Below are positions 16,167 to 25,459 of a stretch of DNA of 64,000 bases, piece after piece (within the stretch, counting starts at the first letter, position 1; each line of letters starts with the position of its first letter). A program made the position numbers and the translations under genes. The notes below the pieces were generated by a model. It searched no databases. It worked only from the letters and a program-made list of their open reading frames with translations, and was not told where the DNA came from. The stretch is from Evansella cellulosilytica DSM 2522 (GTDB taxonomy: Bacteria > Bacillota > Bacilli > Bacillales > Salisediminibacteriaceae), in contig NC_014829.1 of assembly GCF_000177235.2 (NCBI RefSeq), forward strand, positions 4,216,001 through 4,280,000, read 5' to 3'.

Positions 16167-17849
16167 CTAGTATCCAAAGTCTGATTCAAACAAAACCTTT
16201 GAATGAAAACTTTTTAGTAGATTTATTTTTTCTGTCATTAGTAGTTCAGGATTATCTAATATCGTATTAAATTCTCTAGCTAAATTTAAATCTCTTTGTT
16301 GTCCTGCAAGATACTGTGCATAACTCGCCATTACCTCCATTTGCAACAATTCGCCAATTAAAGACTCAAAATTAATATACTCATCTTGTGCTCTCATTGA
16401 TTTTTTTATATCTGAATGACTTAACAATTTTATTAAGTTTTTTTTGTGTATTTCAGAAGCATTCCTTATTTTATGACCAATATCTTCTTTGGTTTTAATG
16501 TCTACATATCCATCTTCAGAGACTATTACTATTAAACAAAACCCCTCATTGTGCGAATGTAAATATCTAATAGCTGAGTTATATCTTGCACCCCGAGAGA
16601 TATCACCAATTGTGGAATCTGCTAACCCATCTAATATAGCACCTATTGAATAACATTGACCTTTAGGATCAACTATGATCGCTCCATCGATTGAACTTAA
16701 AGCAAGTACTGTTTCGGGATTAACTTTCTTAAAATTTTTTAATTGAAATGATTGATTAGTTAACCTTTTGGATTCCGAATATGCTTTATTGGTAACTACA
16801 ATCATCGTCCCATGTTTTTGCTCTTGTGCACTTTCAATATATTCCCATACCATCCCAACCTCGTATTTGTTATAGTTCTCATCTGATTCAAATGTACGCT
16901 TAAACTTAAGTTCAAACTCATCTCTAGTGACTGGCCCCTTCATAAGGGTACAAGTTTTATGTGTGACTAGCATTAAATCATCACTTTCTTGTTTCCCTTT
17001 CCTTTCAGTCAACATCCATGAGCCTGTTTTAAGAAAATTGATTTTAACAGAACTTTCCGGCAAAGATGAATAATTTATCGTTCTTGCAATACCAAAGATT
17101 ATAACCCCTCGACAAAGTAAAACCGTTTTATCATTATTGCAGGTTTCCAATAGCTTTCTGACCTTTTTATAATACTCTTTATTAATAGGAATTGGCTCTT
17201 CTAACATAACAATCTCTTCAAAACAGCTATCATCAAAATCCGAACAGAATATGAGACAACCTTTATTTTGACTTCTTTCATAAGTCATAAGTGATAATTC
17301 ATGAATTGACTCAAATAAATTATATTTTTTTGATTCTATGTCAAGAAGAGTACTAAAAATATTATTAAATAAATCTTCCCCTGCTTTATTTAGTAATTTC
17401 TTTATATTAAAAAAAGAATTATTTGGTTGAATTGTCTTCCAAACTTGATCCACAAATGGCTTCTTAAACACTACATTACTTTTATCTATAAGAAGAAATG
17501 ATTGTAAACTATCCTTTTCATTTCTAGATAAAGAATTTATTCTTATTAACCTATATTTGTTTAAATCTATTAATTGTTTGTCAATAATAACTTCTTCAAC
17601 TTTTTGACCATAATATTTCTGTAGGCTATCACCATCTAATGAATACAACTCTTTAAAATCAACAGTATGTTCTTGTATTGCTTTATCATTTAAATTGTCG
17701 CTAAAAACAAGTTCAATTTTATGATCTGAACTAATCATTGCTAGTAGAATTTGTGGTTCTTCCCATATATTAAAATGATCAAACAATTCTCTCATATGTT
17801 TAAGAGTATAATCAAGGAAATTTATCCCAGTTTCTGCATTTGAATACAT
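16167..17849 (-). CDS. DAC (DisA-like) nucleotide-binding domain protein, putative DACNV sensor fusion
   Basis: 560 aa from ATG 17849 (AGGAG 7 nt upstream; ATG 17864 has no SD). Residues ~345-455 form a DAC-type domain: GTMIVVTNKAYSESKRL, IDGAIIVDP (the DGA motif) and GDISRGARYNSAIRY at the position of DisA's RHRTA motif. The N-terminal ~300 residues fit my recollection of the sensor region called DACNV. DAC domains make c-di-AMP; here GARYNSA replaces G-T-R-H-R-T-A, so activity is uncertain. Soluble, helical C-terminus, not in an operon. May be a regulated cyclase, a nucleotide sensor or a conflict-system component. Confidence 0.75.
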   Translation of the reverse strand: MYSNAETGINFLDYTLKHMRELFDHFNIWEEPQILLAMISSDHKIELVFSDNLNDKAIQEHTVDFKELYSLDGDSLQKYYGQKVEEVIIDKQLIDLNKYRLIRINSLSRNEKDSLQSFLLIDKSNVVFKKPFVDQVWKTIQPNNSFFNIKKLLNKAGEDLFNNIFSTLLDIESKKYNLFESIHELSLMTYERSQNKGCLIFCSDFDDSCFEEIVMLEEPIPINKEYYKKVRKLLETCNNDKTVLLCRGVIIFGIARTINYSSLPESSVKINFLKTGSWMLTERKGKQESDDLMLVTHKTCTLMKGPVTRDEFELKFKRTFESDENYNKYEVGMVWEYIESAQEQKHGTMIVVTNKAYSESKRLTNQSFQLKNFKKVNPETVLALSSIDGAIIVDPKGQCYSIGAILDGLADSTIGDISRGARYNSAIRYLHSHNEGFCLIVIVSEDGYVDIKTKEDIGHKIRNASEIHKKNLIKLLSHSDIKKSMRAQDEYINFESLIGELLQMEVMASYAQYLAGQQRDLNLAREFNTILDNPELLMTEKINLLKSFHSKVLFESDFGY

Positions 17850-18634
17850 AATCTCACTCCTCATTAAACATTTTATTATTATTTATTTTGGGGAATAGAC
17901 ACTTGTCGTTATTTCATCGCTGGAGTTATATAGGCCCAACAACAGTTCCTGTTTATGATTTTGATTCTTTACACCTGTGTTTTCGCCTATTATGTAGGCA
18001 AAGAAATAGAAGATGGCAAAAATAAGACTGAAGACTAATGGGAATGAAATTAACGACCCTAAATGCTACAGCATTAACGAAATAAAGAAAAGTGAGCTGA
18101 CATTAATGATAGCAAAGTTAATGAGGAGTATATAATTTCTAACGCCGATACATGTCTTTTATTTCCTCACTAGGAATTTATCGAAATCTTCGCCAATGAC
18201 AATCATAGGGTCTCCACAAGTGACGTCAACCCTATGATTGTCATGATAAGTCCATTGTCAAATATAATATCCTTGAAGTTGATGAATATATTAATTACTA
18301 TTTCTCCTATTGTGTTATGGCTAATACCTGCATTTCTTTTACCAAGTGTTGAATCTCCAGCTCCTTAGAATGAACATTCTGATATTTATTTTTAGAATAA
18401 TTCAGGGGCAGAGGTCAATGGGTTTTGATTGACTGCCCCTGTTCTTTCAGAGCTTATATTTCTTGTTGTAATACTCCACATGCCATATCGCAATTTTTTG
18501 TAGACCTTCTTGATGGAAAACGCGCACCGGAGGGATGTCTCGCTCTTTAGCTCCTCAAAATTCACCTTAAGACAGGTGAACTTCCGTCCCATTAAACTCT
18601 TTTGTGGTTAAAACCAAACAGACAATAAAAAAGT
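17850..18634. other. 785-bp gap with hairpins, no convincing gene
   Basis: Contains the perfect inverted repeat at 18196-18244 and a bulged stem near 18408-18438 (GGGGCAGAGGTCAAT / ATTGACTGCCCC). Open frames present have no ribosome site. May contain decayed gene fragments. Confidence 0.4.
18196..18244. repeat. 16-bp perfect inverted repeat
   Basis: ATGACAATCATAGGGT and ACCCTATGATTGTCAT with a 17-nt loop, no T-tract on either strand. Could be an operator, insertion end or RNA stem. Confidence 0.6.
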
Positions 18635-19324
18635 TTATATTTCTTCCTGCCTTACATTATCTAAAATCTGTATTTCAATTAGCACTCTACTTATTTGCTT
18701 TAGTTTATACTTTTTTGTGAATTCTCTGAAGAGAAAAATTGTACTACCGAAAAAAATAAGAAATCCAATTATCATAATGTATAATGTTAATAAAGGTACA
18801 GCTACATAATCATTTTCAGTACCTAGTTGACTAAAACTATAAGATAGTAGGCCAGTGACTAAAACTGCAATGAATAACTGTCTAACAGTGTTAAAGAAAG
18901 GGATAGTTCTATTTTCTTCATTTTCTTCAAGCTCTTTTCTTATAAGCTTGTCTATTAGTTCAAAATGTTCATGATTAACTTCTGACTCATCTGAATGATT
19001 GAAATAATTTACTATACACTTCTTTACTTTTCTGATTTTTTCCTCCTCATATTCTTGTAAACTGCCATATTTTTTTTTAATTGAATTCTTTTGAATTATA
19101 ACTCCACAAATAACGCTACCTATATATATTATAATAGAAAATATTATAATAATTATATTAATAGTAGTGATACTTCGAAACGCGACAAAGAAGAAGGTAA
19201 GCGCTGACACTAATAATGTTAATAGAGGGATTATTATTAACTTATTATTCCTTAGGCTTTGCCTCATATTATATATCATTCCAAAATTCTCATTATAAGT
19301 ATTTATTAAATCTCTTATAATCAT
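18635..19324 (-). CDS. Multi-pass membrane protein with cytoplasmic helical domain
   Basis: 229 aa; AAGGAGG precedes the ATG. Two hydrophobic segments (~28-50, 54-76), a charged helical region ~77-145 (EYEEEKIRKVKKCIVNYFNH, KLIRKELEENEENRT), then two more helices (~150-168, 176-200) and a basic tail. The two-plus-two layout with a helical linker recalls some nucleotide-signalled membrane effectors, but I recognise no named family. Upstream neighbour of the DAC-domain gene on the same strand, 785 bp away. Confidence 0.7.
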   Translation of the reverse strand: MIIRDLINTYNENFGMIYNMRQSLRNNKLIIIPLLTLLVSALTFFFVAFRSITTINIIIIIFSIIIYIGSVICGVIIQKNSIKKKYGSLQEYEEEKIRKVKKCIVNYFNHSDESEVNHEHFELIDKLIRKELEENEENRTIPFFNTVRQLFIAVLVTGLLSYSFSQLGTENDYVAVPLLTLYIMIIGFLIFFGSTIFLFREFTKKYKLKQISRVLIEIQILDNVRQEEI

Positions 19325-19648
19325 TTTTTCCTCCTTGTTAGTAAGTGCTACGATCTCATCACATCATATAGTAATACTACATAAAATTTCTCTCAAAAAA
19401 TCATGCACAAAATAAAAAAACACATTTGTTATATTTGGAGAATTACATATTGTTGACCAGTAATTACAGAATAGTATAGTTCACTAAGCTGTAGGGGATT
19501 TTTCATAAAGAAAGGAAATTATTATTCAATAGTACCTAGTATATCTCTTATTAAATAATCTTAATTCTATTAACTATCAAGTAGCATATCTTCTTTTAAA
19601 ATCATCCCCACCGCTACATCACAAGACAGAACGGTGAGACTAGAACAT
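19325..19648. other. Intergenic stretch, no gene seen
   Basis: AT-rich, with no ORF bearing a ribosome site and no clear repeat. Confidence 0.4.
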
Positions 19649-19930
19649 TTAATCCCTCTCATACAAATCACTCGTGTACACTTTCTCTGCTACGTCGGTG
19701 AGTTCGTCAATGAGGCGGTTGGATACGATGACGTCTGCAATTTGTTTAAACTCGTCAAAGTTGTTTACGACTTTTGAGCCGTTGAATTCTATTTCTTCTA
19801 ATACTGGTTCATAAATGACTACTTCAAAGCCTTCATTCTTAAGGTGATCCATGATTCCTTGGATGGCTGATGCTCGGAAGTTGTCTGAGCCTGTTTTCAT
19901 TTTAAGTCTATATATGCAGACATCTTTTGG
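19649..19930 (-). pseudogene. C-terminal fragment of UDP-glucose/GDP-mannose dehydrogenase
   Basis: The frame carries IYRLKMKTGSDNFRASAIQG, VVIYEP, SKVVNNFDEFKQIADVIVSN and VYTSDLYERD, the C-terminal substrate-binding domain of UDP-glucose 6-dehydrogenase-type enzymes. The NAD-binding and catalytic-Cys parts are missing; the upstream residues do not match the family. Probably a leftover of the polysaccharide locus at 24-29 kb, cut off by later insertions. Confidence 0.82.
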
Positions 19931-20109
19931 CTTGGATGCAATTGGGGAGTGACAGGCAGCCAAAACCAAAGCTACAAAACGATACGATCTAGTAAATAAT
20001 AAAGCCGTCTATTGATACATGAAATGTTGATTTAGTATCAAGATTATATGTAAACATAGAAAGGTGTCACTATATAGTGACACCTTTCTATCTTATAAGA
20101 TACCGATTA

Positions 20110-20174
20110 CTGCCCCCAAGGTTCACTAGTAGAGAATCCTCTATAAAATGCAAATGAGACCGTCCCAATTAGCA
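20110..20174. repeat. Family C copy with extended left block
   Basis: CTGCCCCCAAGGTTCACTAG, GAATCCTCTATA and GCAAATGAGACCGTCCCAAT then TAGC; parallels 15091-15164. Confidence 0.7.
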
Positions 20175-20219
20175 CATTCCTTGTAGGCAAAGGAACTCGT
20201 ATCGATTTGACTTAAATGT

Positions 20220-21062
20220 TTAATCATTAAGCAACTTATTCTTCTGTTTTTCAAATTCCTCGCTAGTAATGATTCCTTTTTCTACTAATTTACTTAATTT
20301 CTCTAATTCATCAGCTAAAGAGATAGTCTTTTCACCTTCACTCAGTTTCTGACTTTCGGTGGCTTTATCTTCTTCGTCAGCCTGTCTAATTAGAACACTT
20401 ATTAAGTCATGTATATTTGTAGCGACTTTTATTGCATTTGTATACTTTTCGCTGTCTTTCGTAACATGATTTTCTAGCACATCTAACTTCAGAAAGTCTA
20501 GAGTAAAGGTTGGGATTTTCGTATCGTTTACAACGATTTTTAGACTAACTTGCTTAACCTCACTGGTATGTTTTTGTTTTCCACCACCACCACCAATGAT
20601 AGCTCCTACACCACCTGCTAACACTCCACCAACTAATGCTCTGCCTATTTGACTAGTTCGAGATGTTGTTGTGATTTCTTGTCCGTCTTCTACGATTTGT
20701 GATTTTAATATATCGCGGTAGCCAAAAATACGGTAGTTCCCATTTTCAACTAGAGCAACCTTTTTTGCTTTTTCATCTACTGCAATAAATTTATATCTAT
20801 CTTCGTGTAAAACGTCATCATACCGTTGTGAAATACTAAATTCTAGTTCACCCATTCTTTTCCAAACTTCCTTGTTAACATCTATTTCCTTTTTCTCTAC
20901 AGCTTCTTTTTCCTCTTTTTCAAACTTTTTTGTGTACTGGACTAGTAGAGTCATACTAATTACAACAATAATCAGTGAGATAACACCAGCTCCTGTACTT
21001 ACTTGAAACATCATTAAAACAAAAAATCCTATTAGGAAAAGAATAAAACAACCTATAATCAT
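20220..21062 (-). CDS. SHOCT-domain membrane-anchored protein
   Basis: 280 aa from ATG 21062, 6 nt after GGAGGT. One long or two short N-terminal hydrophobic segments (residues 1-45) and a middle domain reading a bound feature (FIAVDEKAKKVALVENGNYR). A glycine-rich loop follows (GRALVGGVLAGGVGAIIGGG), then a C-terminal SHOCT motif (LADELEKLSKLVEKGIITSE, EFEKQKNKLL). SHOCT motifs are short oligomerisation/interaction helices found at protein ends. Function unknown; often seen near mobile DNA. Confidence 0.8.
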   Translation of the reverse strand: MIIGCFILFLIGFFVLMMFQVSTGAGVISLIIVVISMTLLVQYTKKFEKEEKEAVEKKEIDVNKEVWKRMGELEFSISQRYDDVLHEDRYKFIAVDEKAKKVALVENGNYRIFGYRDILKSQIVEDGQEITTTSRTSQIGRALVGGVLAGGVGAIIGGGGGKQKHTSEVKQVSLKIVVNDTKIPTFTLDFLKLDVLENHVTKDSEKYTNAIKVATNIHDLISVLIRQADEEDKATESQKLSEGEKTISLADELEKLSKLVEKGIITSEEFEKQKNKLLND

Positions 21063-21247
21063 CAAAAGACCTCCAATAATTCCATATAATTCATGTAAAA
21101 CATTTTCACGGGAGCGTACCTTGCATTTTCAAAATACAAGCTGAAAGTTTATCCACTCTGTTATAAATGTTACACATTAATAAATCTTTGTTACTCATAA
21201 CTTAAGGTGCACACAAACCTTCTCCCGGTTCTCTAAATATAAAAAAA

Positions 21248-21273
21248 AGTAAACTAGATCCGTCCCCATTTGC
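21248..21273. repeat. Family C repeat
   Basis: GTAAACTAGATCCGTCCCCA then TTTGCC, 67 bp before the IS66 element. Confidence 0.7.
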
Positions 21274-21423
21274 CCGATAATCGCAATGTAATGTATTTTA
21301 TTTAGCTTCATTTCATTTTAACCTCCGTATAAAAACAACGTAAGCGTCAAATACTTCACACATATGCAATCTAGCCTCCAGGTGAGATAATCCTATTAGA
21401 TTAATTCTCAAAGGAGGCTTTTC

Positions 21424-21723
21424 ATGTCAGTTAAAGAAATAGAATGGAACAAAAGAATGGAACAATGGCGTGATAGTGGTCTGAGCATGGCTGCTTGGTG
21501 TCGCCAGGAAGAAGTTAACATCCATCAAATGTATTATTGGAAGCGTAAGTTTGATCAATCGTCGGAAGAAAATCAACCTCCGATTGAGTGGATTAATATT
21601 AGCCATTCTAATGACGAAGGTTTCGAAACACCTCTCTACATCACGGTGGATCACTTATCTATAGAAGTTAGACCTACCGTCGATCGTCGACTTTTATCCG
21701 ATGTATTAAACTTGCTTAGATAA
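21424..21723 (+). CDS. tnpA: IS66 TnpA accessory protein
   Basis: 99 aa, after AAAGGAGG. Contains the short DNA-binding motif of IS66 orf A (KRMEQWRDSGLSMAAWCRQE, MYYWKRKF). Small helix-turn-helix protein needed with TnpB and TnpC for transposition. Stop is 2 nt before tnpB. Confidence 0.9.
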   Translation: MSVKEIEWNKRMEQWRDSGLSMAAWCRQEEVNIHQMYYWKRKFDQSSEENQPPIEWINISHSNDEGFETPLYITVDHLSIEVRPTVDRRLLSDVLNLLR

Positions 21724-21725
21724 CC

Positions 21726-22076
21726 ATGATTCATCCATACTATGAACGCGTTTATTTGGCATGTGGTCCTACGGACCTCAGAAAGTCTATTGATGGTCTA
21801 GCCGTTATTGTGAAAGAAGCTTTTGAACTTGATCCATTCGCGCCTGCCCTCTTTGTTTTTTGTAATCGTAATAAAGATAAACTAAAAATTTTACAGTGGG
21901 ATAATAATGGATTTTGGCTATATTATAAGCGTTTGGAACGCGGGACATTTTCTTGGCCATCTGGTCCATCTAATCAGACACAGGTTATTTCTCCTCGACA
22001 ACTACGTTGGTTACTGGATGGGATATCTATACAACAATCTGCGCATCGTGAAGTTAAAGCGCGAACGATTTTATAA
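21726..22076 (+). CDS. tnpB: IS66 TnpB (Orf2-like)
   Basis: 116 aa. Typical IS66 Orf2: VYLACGPTDLRKSIDGLAVI, FVFCNRNKDKLKILQWDNNG, FWLYYKRLERGTFSWP. Required accessory protein of IS66-type transposition. Starts just after the tnpA stop and is probably translationally coupled. Confidence 0.92.
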   Translation: MIHPYYERVYLACGPTDLRKSIDGLAVIVKEAFELDPFAPALFVFCNRNKDKLKILQWDNNGFWLYYKRLERGTFSWPSGPSNQTQVISPRQLRWLLDGISIQQSAHREVKARTIL

Positions 22077-22119
22077 ACCTAAGAATTCGCTCTATTCAAA
22101 GCGGATTCTTTTTCGTATA

Positions 22120-23694
22120 ATGAGACCTATGGAAAAAATCAAAAATGACAAAGACGCACAATTTTATAAGGAACGCGCTGAGAAACTTGAGCTAGAAAAA
22201 GAAGAACTGGAAGCAAAGCTTAAATGGTATGAAGAACAATTTAGGTTAAGTCAGAAAAGACAATTTGGTGCTTCTAGTGAACAAACGACTGGACAACTTT
22301 CTCTATTCAATGAAATAGAAGATACATCAAATAAAGATGTAGAAGAGCCTACTATTGAAACTATTACATATAAGCGCAAAAAGAAAACAGGACAACGCGA
22401 TCAGAAACTTGAAGATCTTCCAACTGAAACGATAGAATATCGTTTATCAGAAAAGGAACAAGTTTGTTCGTGTTGCGATGGAAATTTGCATGAAATGAGC
22501 ACGGAAGTGCGCAGAGAAATAGAAATTGTACCCGCGCAGACTAAGGTTAAAAAGCATGTGCGTTATATTTATAGTTGTCGCCAATGTGAACGAAACGAAT
22601 TAAAAACACCAATTCAGGTGGCTAAATCACCTCAACCTGTTTATCCTGGAAGTTTAGCTTCACCATCGGCGATTGCCTATTTGATGTCCCAAAAATATGT
22701 AGATGGTATGCCACTATATCGCCAAGAAAAAGCTTTGGAACGTCTTGGTTTATCTTTATCTAGACAGACCATGTCAAACTGGATGATTTATGGTGCAGAG
22801 AAATGGCTATCTGTTATCTTTGGTGAGATGTATCAATATCTTATCAAACAAGATGTGTTACATGCGGATGAAACGACACTACAGGTTTTATCTGAACCAG
22901 GACGAAAGAGTAGCTCAAATTCATATATGTGGATGTTTCGGACCGGCGTTACTCATCATCCTGTTGTCTTGTTTGATTACCAACAAACGCGTGCGAGTAA
23001 ACATCCTAAGCAATTCCTAGAGAATTTCACTGGATATTTACATGTAGATGGTTATGCTGGATATCATGCCATTTCTAATGTGAGACTCGTAGGTTGTTGG
23101 GCACACGCTCGCCGAAATTTTAAAGGAGCATTAACCGCTCTTCCTGAAACTGCTAAAGCCTCAAGGCTTACTGCTCAGGAGGGCTTGAGCTTTTGCGATC
23201 AACTCTATAAAGTTGAGAGTCAACTTAAAGGTGTAGATTCAAGTGAACGCCATCAACAAAGGCAAAAACTGAGTCAACCTATCTTAAATGAGTTTTCTGA
23301 CTGGTTAAAAGCTCAAACACCTAAGGTGTTACCAAAGAGTTCATTGGGGAAGGCTATTAAATACTGTCATTCACAGTGGGAAAAACTCGAGGCATTTCTT
23401 CTGGATGGACGATTAGAATTAGATAATAACCGTGCGGAAAGAGCAATAAAACCCTTTGTAATAGGGAGAAAGAATTGGTTGTTTAGCAACACTGCTAAAG
23501 GCGCAAGAAGTAGTGCCCTTATTTATAGTGTTGTAGAAACCGCAAAGGAGAATAACCTTAACCCTTATGCTTACTTAAAATATTTATTCGAAGAGCTTCC
23601 GAATATAGATCTAACGGATTCGGACACACTCAAGAAATATTTACCTTGGTCAGAAACAATTCCAGAGGGATGTCGTATACCAAGTAAGAAGTAA
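22120..23694 (+). CDS. tnpC: IS66 transposase TnpC
   Basis: 524 aa from ATG 22120 (second ATG 22129); the frame is open further 5' but overlaps tnpB. N-terminal coiled coil with QFGASSEQ, a Cys zinc-finger region (CSCCDGN...SCRQCE), then the DDE core: VLHADETTLQVL, YLHVDGYAGYH and RLELDNNRAERAIKP. Catalyses cut and strand transfer. All motifs intact. Confidence 0.93.
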   Translation: MRPMEKIKNDKDAQFYKERAEKLELEKEELEAKLKWYEEQFRLSQKRQFGASSEQTTGQLSLFNEIEDTSNKDVEEPTIETITYKRKKKTGQRDQKLEDLPTETIEYRLSEKEQVCSCCDGNLHEMSTEVRREIEIVPAQTKVKKHVRYIYSCRQCERNELKTPIQVAKSPQPVYPGSLASPSAIAYLMSQKYVDGMPLYRQEKALERLGLSLSRQTMSNWMIYGAEKWLSVIFGEMYQYLIKQDVLHADETTLQVLSEPGRKSSSNSYMWMFRTGVTHHPVVLFDYQQTRASKHPKQFLENFTGYLHVDGYAGYHAISNVRLVGCWAHARRNFKGALTALPETAKASRLTAQEGLSFCDQLYKVESQLKGVDSSERHQQRQKLSQPILNEFSDWLKAQTPKVLPKSSLGKAIKYCHSQWEKLEAFLLDGRLELDNNRAERAIKPFVIGRKNWLFSNTAKGARSSALIYSVVETAKENNLNPYAYLKYLFEELPNIDLTDSDTLKKYLPWSETIPEGCRIPSKK

Positions 23695-23850
23695 CCCAAT
23701 AGTAGCACGAGCCCAGGCCTAAATGATAGGTGTGGGCTATTTGACGCTTACAAAACAACTAAATTAAATTGTTCATAAATATTAGTGATAAGTGCCTGTG
23801 AAATTTGTCGAAATATTTTATATGATAAAACTAATCAATACCATAAATTG

Positions 23851-23935
23851 TACGATAATAGCAAAGCTATCTGAAAAGTAGTGACGCAAAACTAAAGGGG
23901 CTAAAACGTTGAGTCATGCCAGCCAGTTGCCGAAT
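23851..23935 (+). promoter_or_regulatory. Cyclic di-GMP-I (GEMM) riboswitch
   Basis: Shows the conserved string of this aptamer: AGCAAAGCTA, the GAAA tetraloop, GTGACGCAAAACTA, GGGGCTAAA, then CATGCCAGCCAGTTGCCGAA. Order and spacing match c-di-GMP-I riboswitches of Bacillus. No terminator follows, and an AGGAGGG ribosome site lies 30 nt downstream, suggesting control of translation or an orphaned switch. It begins 100 bp after the IS66 end. Confidence 0.88.
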
Positions 23936-23976
23936 ACATTATTAACCATCAACTAATAAAATTAGGAGGGCTTTTT

Positions 23977-24087
23977 ATGGTAGAAGGTCCTTTTTCGATT
24001 GGAATGTTGTGGGGGACTGCACTCAGTATCCCATTATAGTTATCCATTTTTGGGTGGATTAAGCTAATTAGTATGTATATGTTATAA
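23977..24087 (+). pseudogene. Small membrane ORF with in-frame amber codon behind the riboswitch
   Basis: ATG 23977 is 6 nt after AGGAGGG. It reads MVEGPFSIGMLWGTALSIPL, then TAG at 24037, then in the same frame LSIFGWIKLISMYML and TAA. The reading across the TAG is one hydrophobic helix, so a TGG (Trp) to TAG change is likely. It is the only gene placed to be controlled by the c-di-GMP riboswitch. Too short to name. Confidence 0.6.
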
Positions 24088-24125
24088 CATTAATTTTAGA
24101 TTGTTTTGAAACGTTATATTTCTAA

Positions 24126-24164
24126 AATAAATAAGCCCCCTTAACCTATGAAGATTAAGGGGCT
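24126..24164 (-). terminator. Terminator of the polysaccharide genes
   Basis: On the minus strand AGCCCCTTAA / TTAAGGGGGCT stem with a 10-nt loop, followed by TATTTATTTTAG; about 100 nt after the wecB stop. Confidence 0.8.
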
Positions 24165-24261
24165 AAGGCCGTCCTACTATTACAATTGCTTTCCATTTAG
24201 TCTACTTTTATTTAATAATGGTTCCATTCTGTGATCGGTGAAACGAAGAGAATTAATATTA

Positions 24262-25356
24262 CTATCTTTCCAACACATCAGCTATCCGCTTACTAGCAAA
24301 ACCATCACCGTATGGATTACTTGCGTGACTCATTTTTTCATACTCTTTTTTATCTTCGAGTAACATCTTAAAAGATTGGTAAATGACACCTCCATCAGTG
24401 CCAACCAACTTTAGCGTCCCAGCCGCTATACCTTCAGGGCGCTCTGTCGTGTCACGCATAACTAAAACCGGCTTACCTAGGCTTGGCGCTTCTTCTTGAA
24501 TTCCACCGCTATCTGTCAGTATTAAATGTGACCTTGAAAGAAAGTTATGAAAATCCAGTACTTCTAGAGGCTCAATAATTCTAATTCTATCACATTCCCC
24601 TAAAATTTCATTTGCAGCTTCTCTTACTACCGGATTCATATGAATTGGATATATGGCCTTAATATCTGGTTGCTCATCAACTATTCTCTTGATTGCTCTA
24701 AACATATTTTTCATTGGCTCACCTAGATTTTCTCTTCTGTGTGCCGTTATCATAATAAGTCTGCTATCGCCTACCCAATCTAACTGTGCATGAGAATAAC
24801 CTTCTTTAACCGTAGTGTTTAATGCATCAATAGCTGTATTACCAGTTACATAAATGGTAGAAGCATCTTTTCCTTCTTTTATTAAGTTTTCTTTTGACAT
24901 ATCTGTAGGTGCAAAGTTGTACTTAGCTACTATCCCAACAGCCTGTCTGTTAAACTCTTCAGGATATGGAGAATAAATATTATACGTTCTAAGTCCAGCC
25001 TCAACATGCCCAACAGGTATTTGTAAATAGAAGCATGCTAATGCTGTTACAAATGTTGTAGAAGTATCACCATGAACTAACACTACATCAGGTCGTACTT
25101 CTTCCAAAACTGATTTCATTTTTTCAAGTATCTTGACTGTTACATCAAATAAAGTCTGTTTTTCTTTCATAATTGAAAGGTTATAGTCTGGTACAACATT
25201 AAACGCATCTAAAACTTGATCTAACATTTCTCTATGCTGTCCTGTTACACAAACAACGGTATCTAATTTCTCTCGTGTTTTAAGCTCTTTAACTAAGGGA
25301 CACATTTTAATTGCTTCTGGTCGCGTTCCGAAGACTACCATTACTTTTCTACTCAT
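24262..25356 (-). CDS. wecB: UDP-N-acetylglucosamine 2-epimerase (non-hydrolysing)
   Basis: 364 aa, full length for WecB/MnaA. Motifs: VVFGTRPEAIKMCPLVKEL at the N-terminus, VVLVHGDTSTTF near 92, GHVEAGLRTYNIYSPYPEE near 116, MITAHRRENLGEP near 204, LTDSGGIQEEAPSLGKPVLV near 281. Interconverts UDP-GlcNAc and UDP-ManNAc for wall teichoic acid linkage units or capsule. Good SD (GGAGATAG). Last gene of a leftward cluster; a second housekeeping copy elsewhere is likely in Bacillus. Confidence 0.95.
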   Translation of the reverse strand: MSRKVMVVFGTRPEAIKMCPLVKELKTREKLDTVVCVTGQHREMLDQVLDAFNVVPDYNLSIMKEKQTLFDVTVKILEKMKSVLEEVRPDVVLVHGDTSTTFVTALACFYLQIPVGHVEAGLRTYNIYSPYPEEFNRQAVGIVAKYNFAPTDMSKENLIKEGKDASTIYVTGNTAIDALNTTVKEGYSHAQLDWVGDSRLIMITAHRRENLGEPMKNMFRAIKRIVDEQPDIKAIYPIHMNPVVREAANEILGECDRIRIIEPLEVLDFHNFLSRSHLILTDSGGIQEEAPSLGKPVLVMRDTTERPEGIAAGTLKLVGTDGGVIYQSFKMLLEDKKEYEKMSHASNPYGDGFASKRIADVLER

Positions 25357-25459
25357 TTTATCTATCTCCTATACTTATTATTTAATAAGATTTCTCAAAA
25401 AAATAATAAAAGATAAAAAAGGAAAATATCATATCTTATTATGAAATTGAGCGGATATA

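Larger units (their letters stand above)
21340..23752 (+). mobile_element. Complete IS66-family insertion sequence (2413 bp)
   Basis: Ends are inverted repeats: left GTAAGCGTCAAATACTTCAC, right (reverse complement) GTAAGCGTCAAATAGCCCAC. An exact 8-bp direct repeat AAAACAAC flanks it (21332-21339 and 23753-23760), the target duplication expected for IS66. Carries tnpA, tnpB and tnpC in order, all open. Looks recently inserted. Confidence 0.95.
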
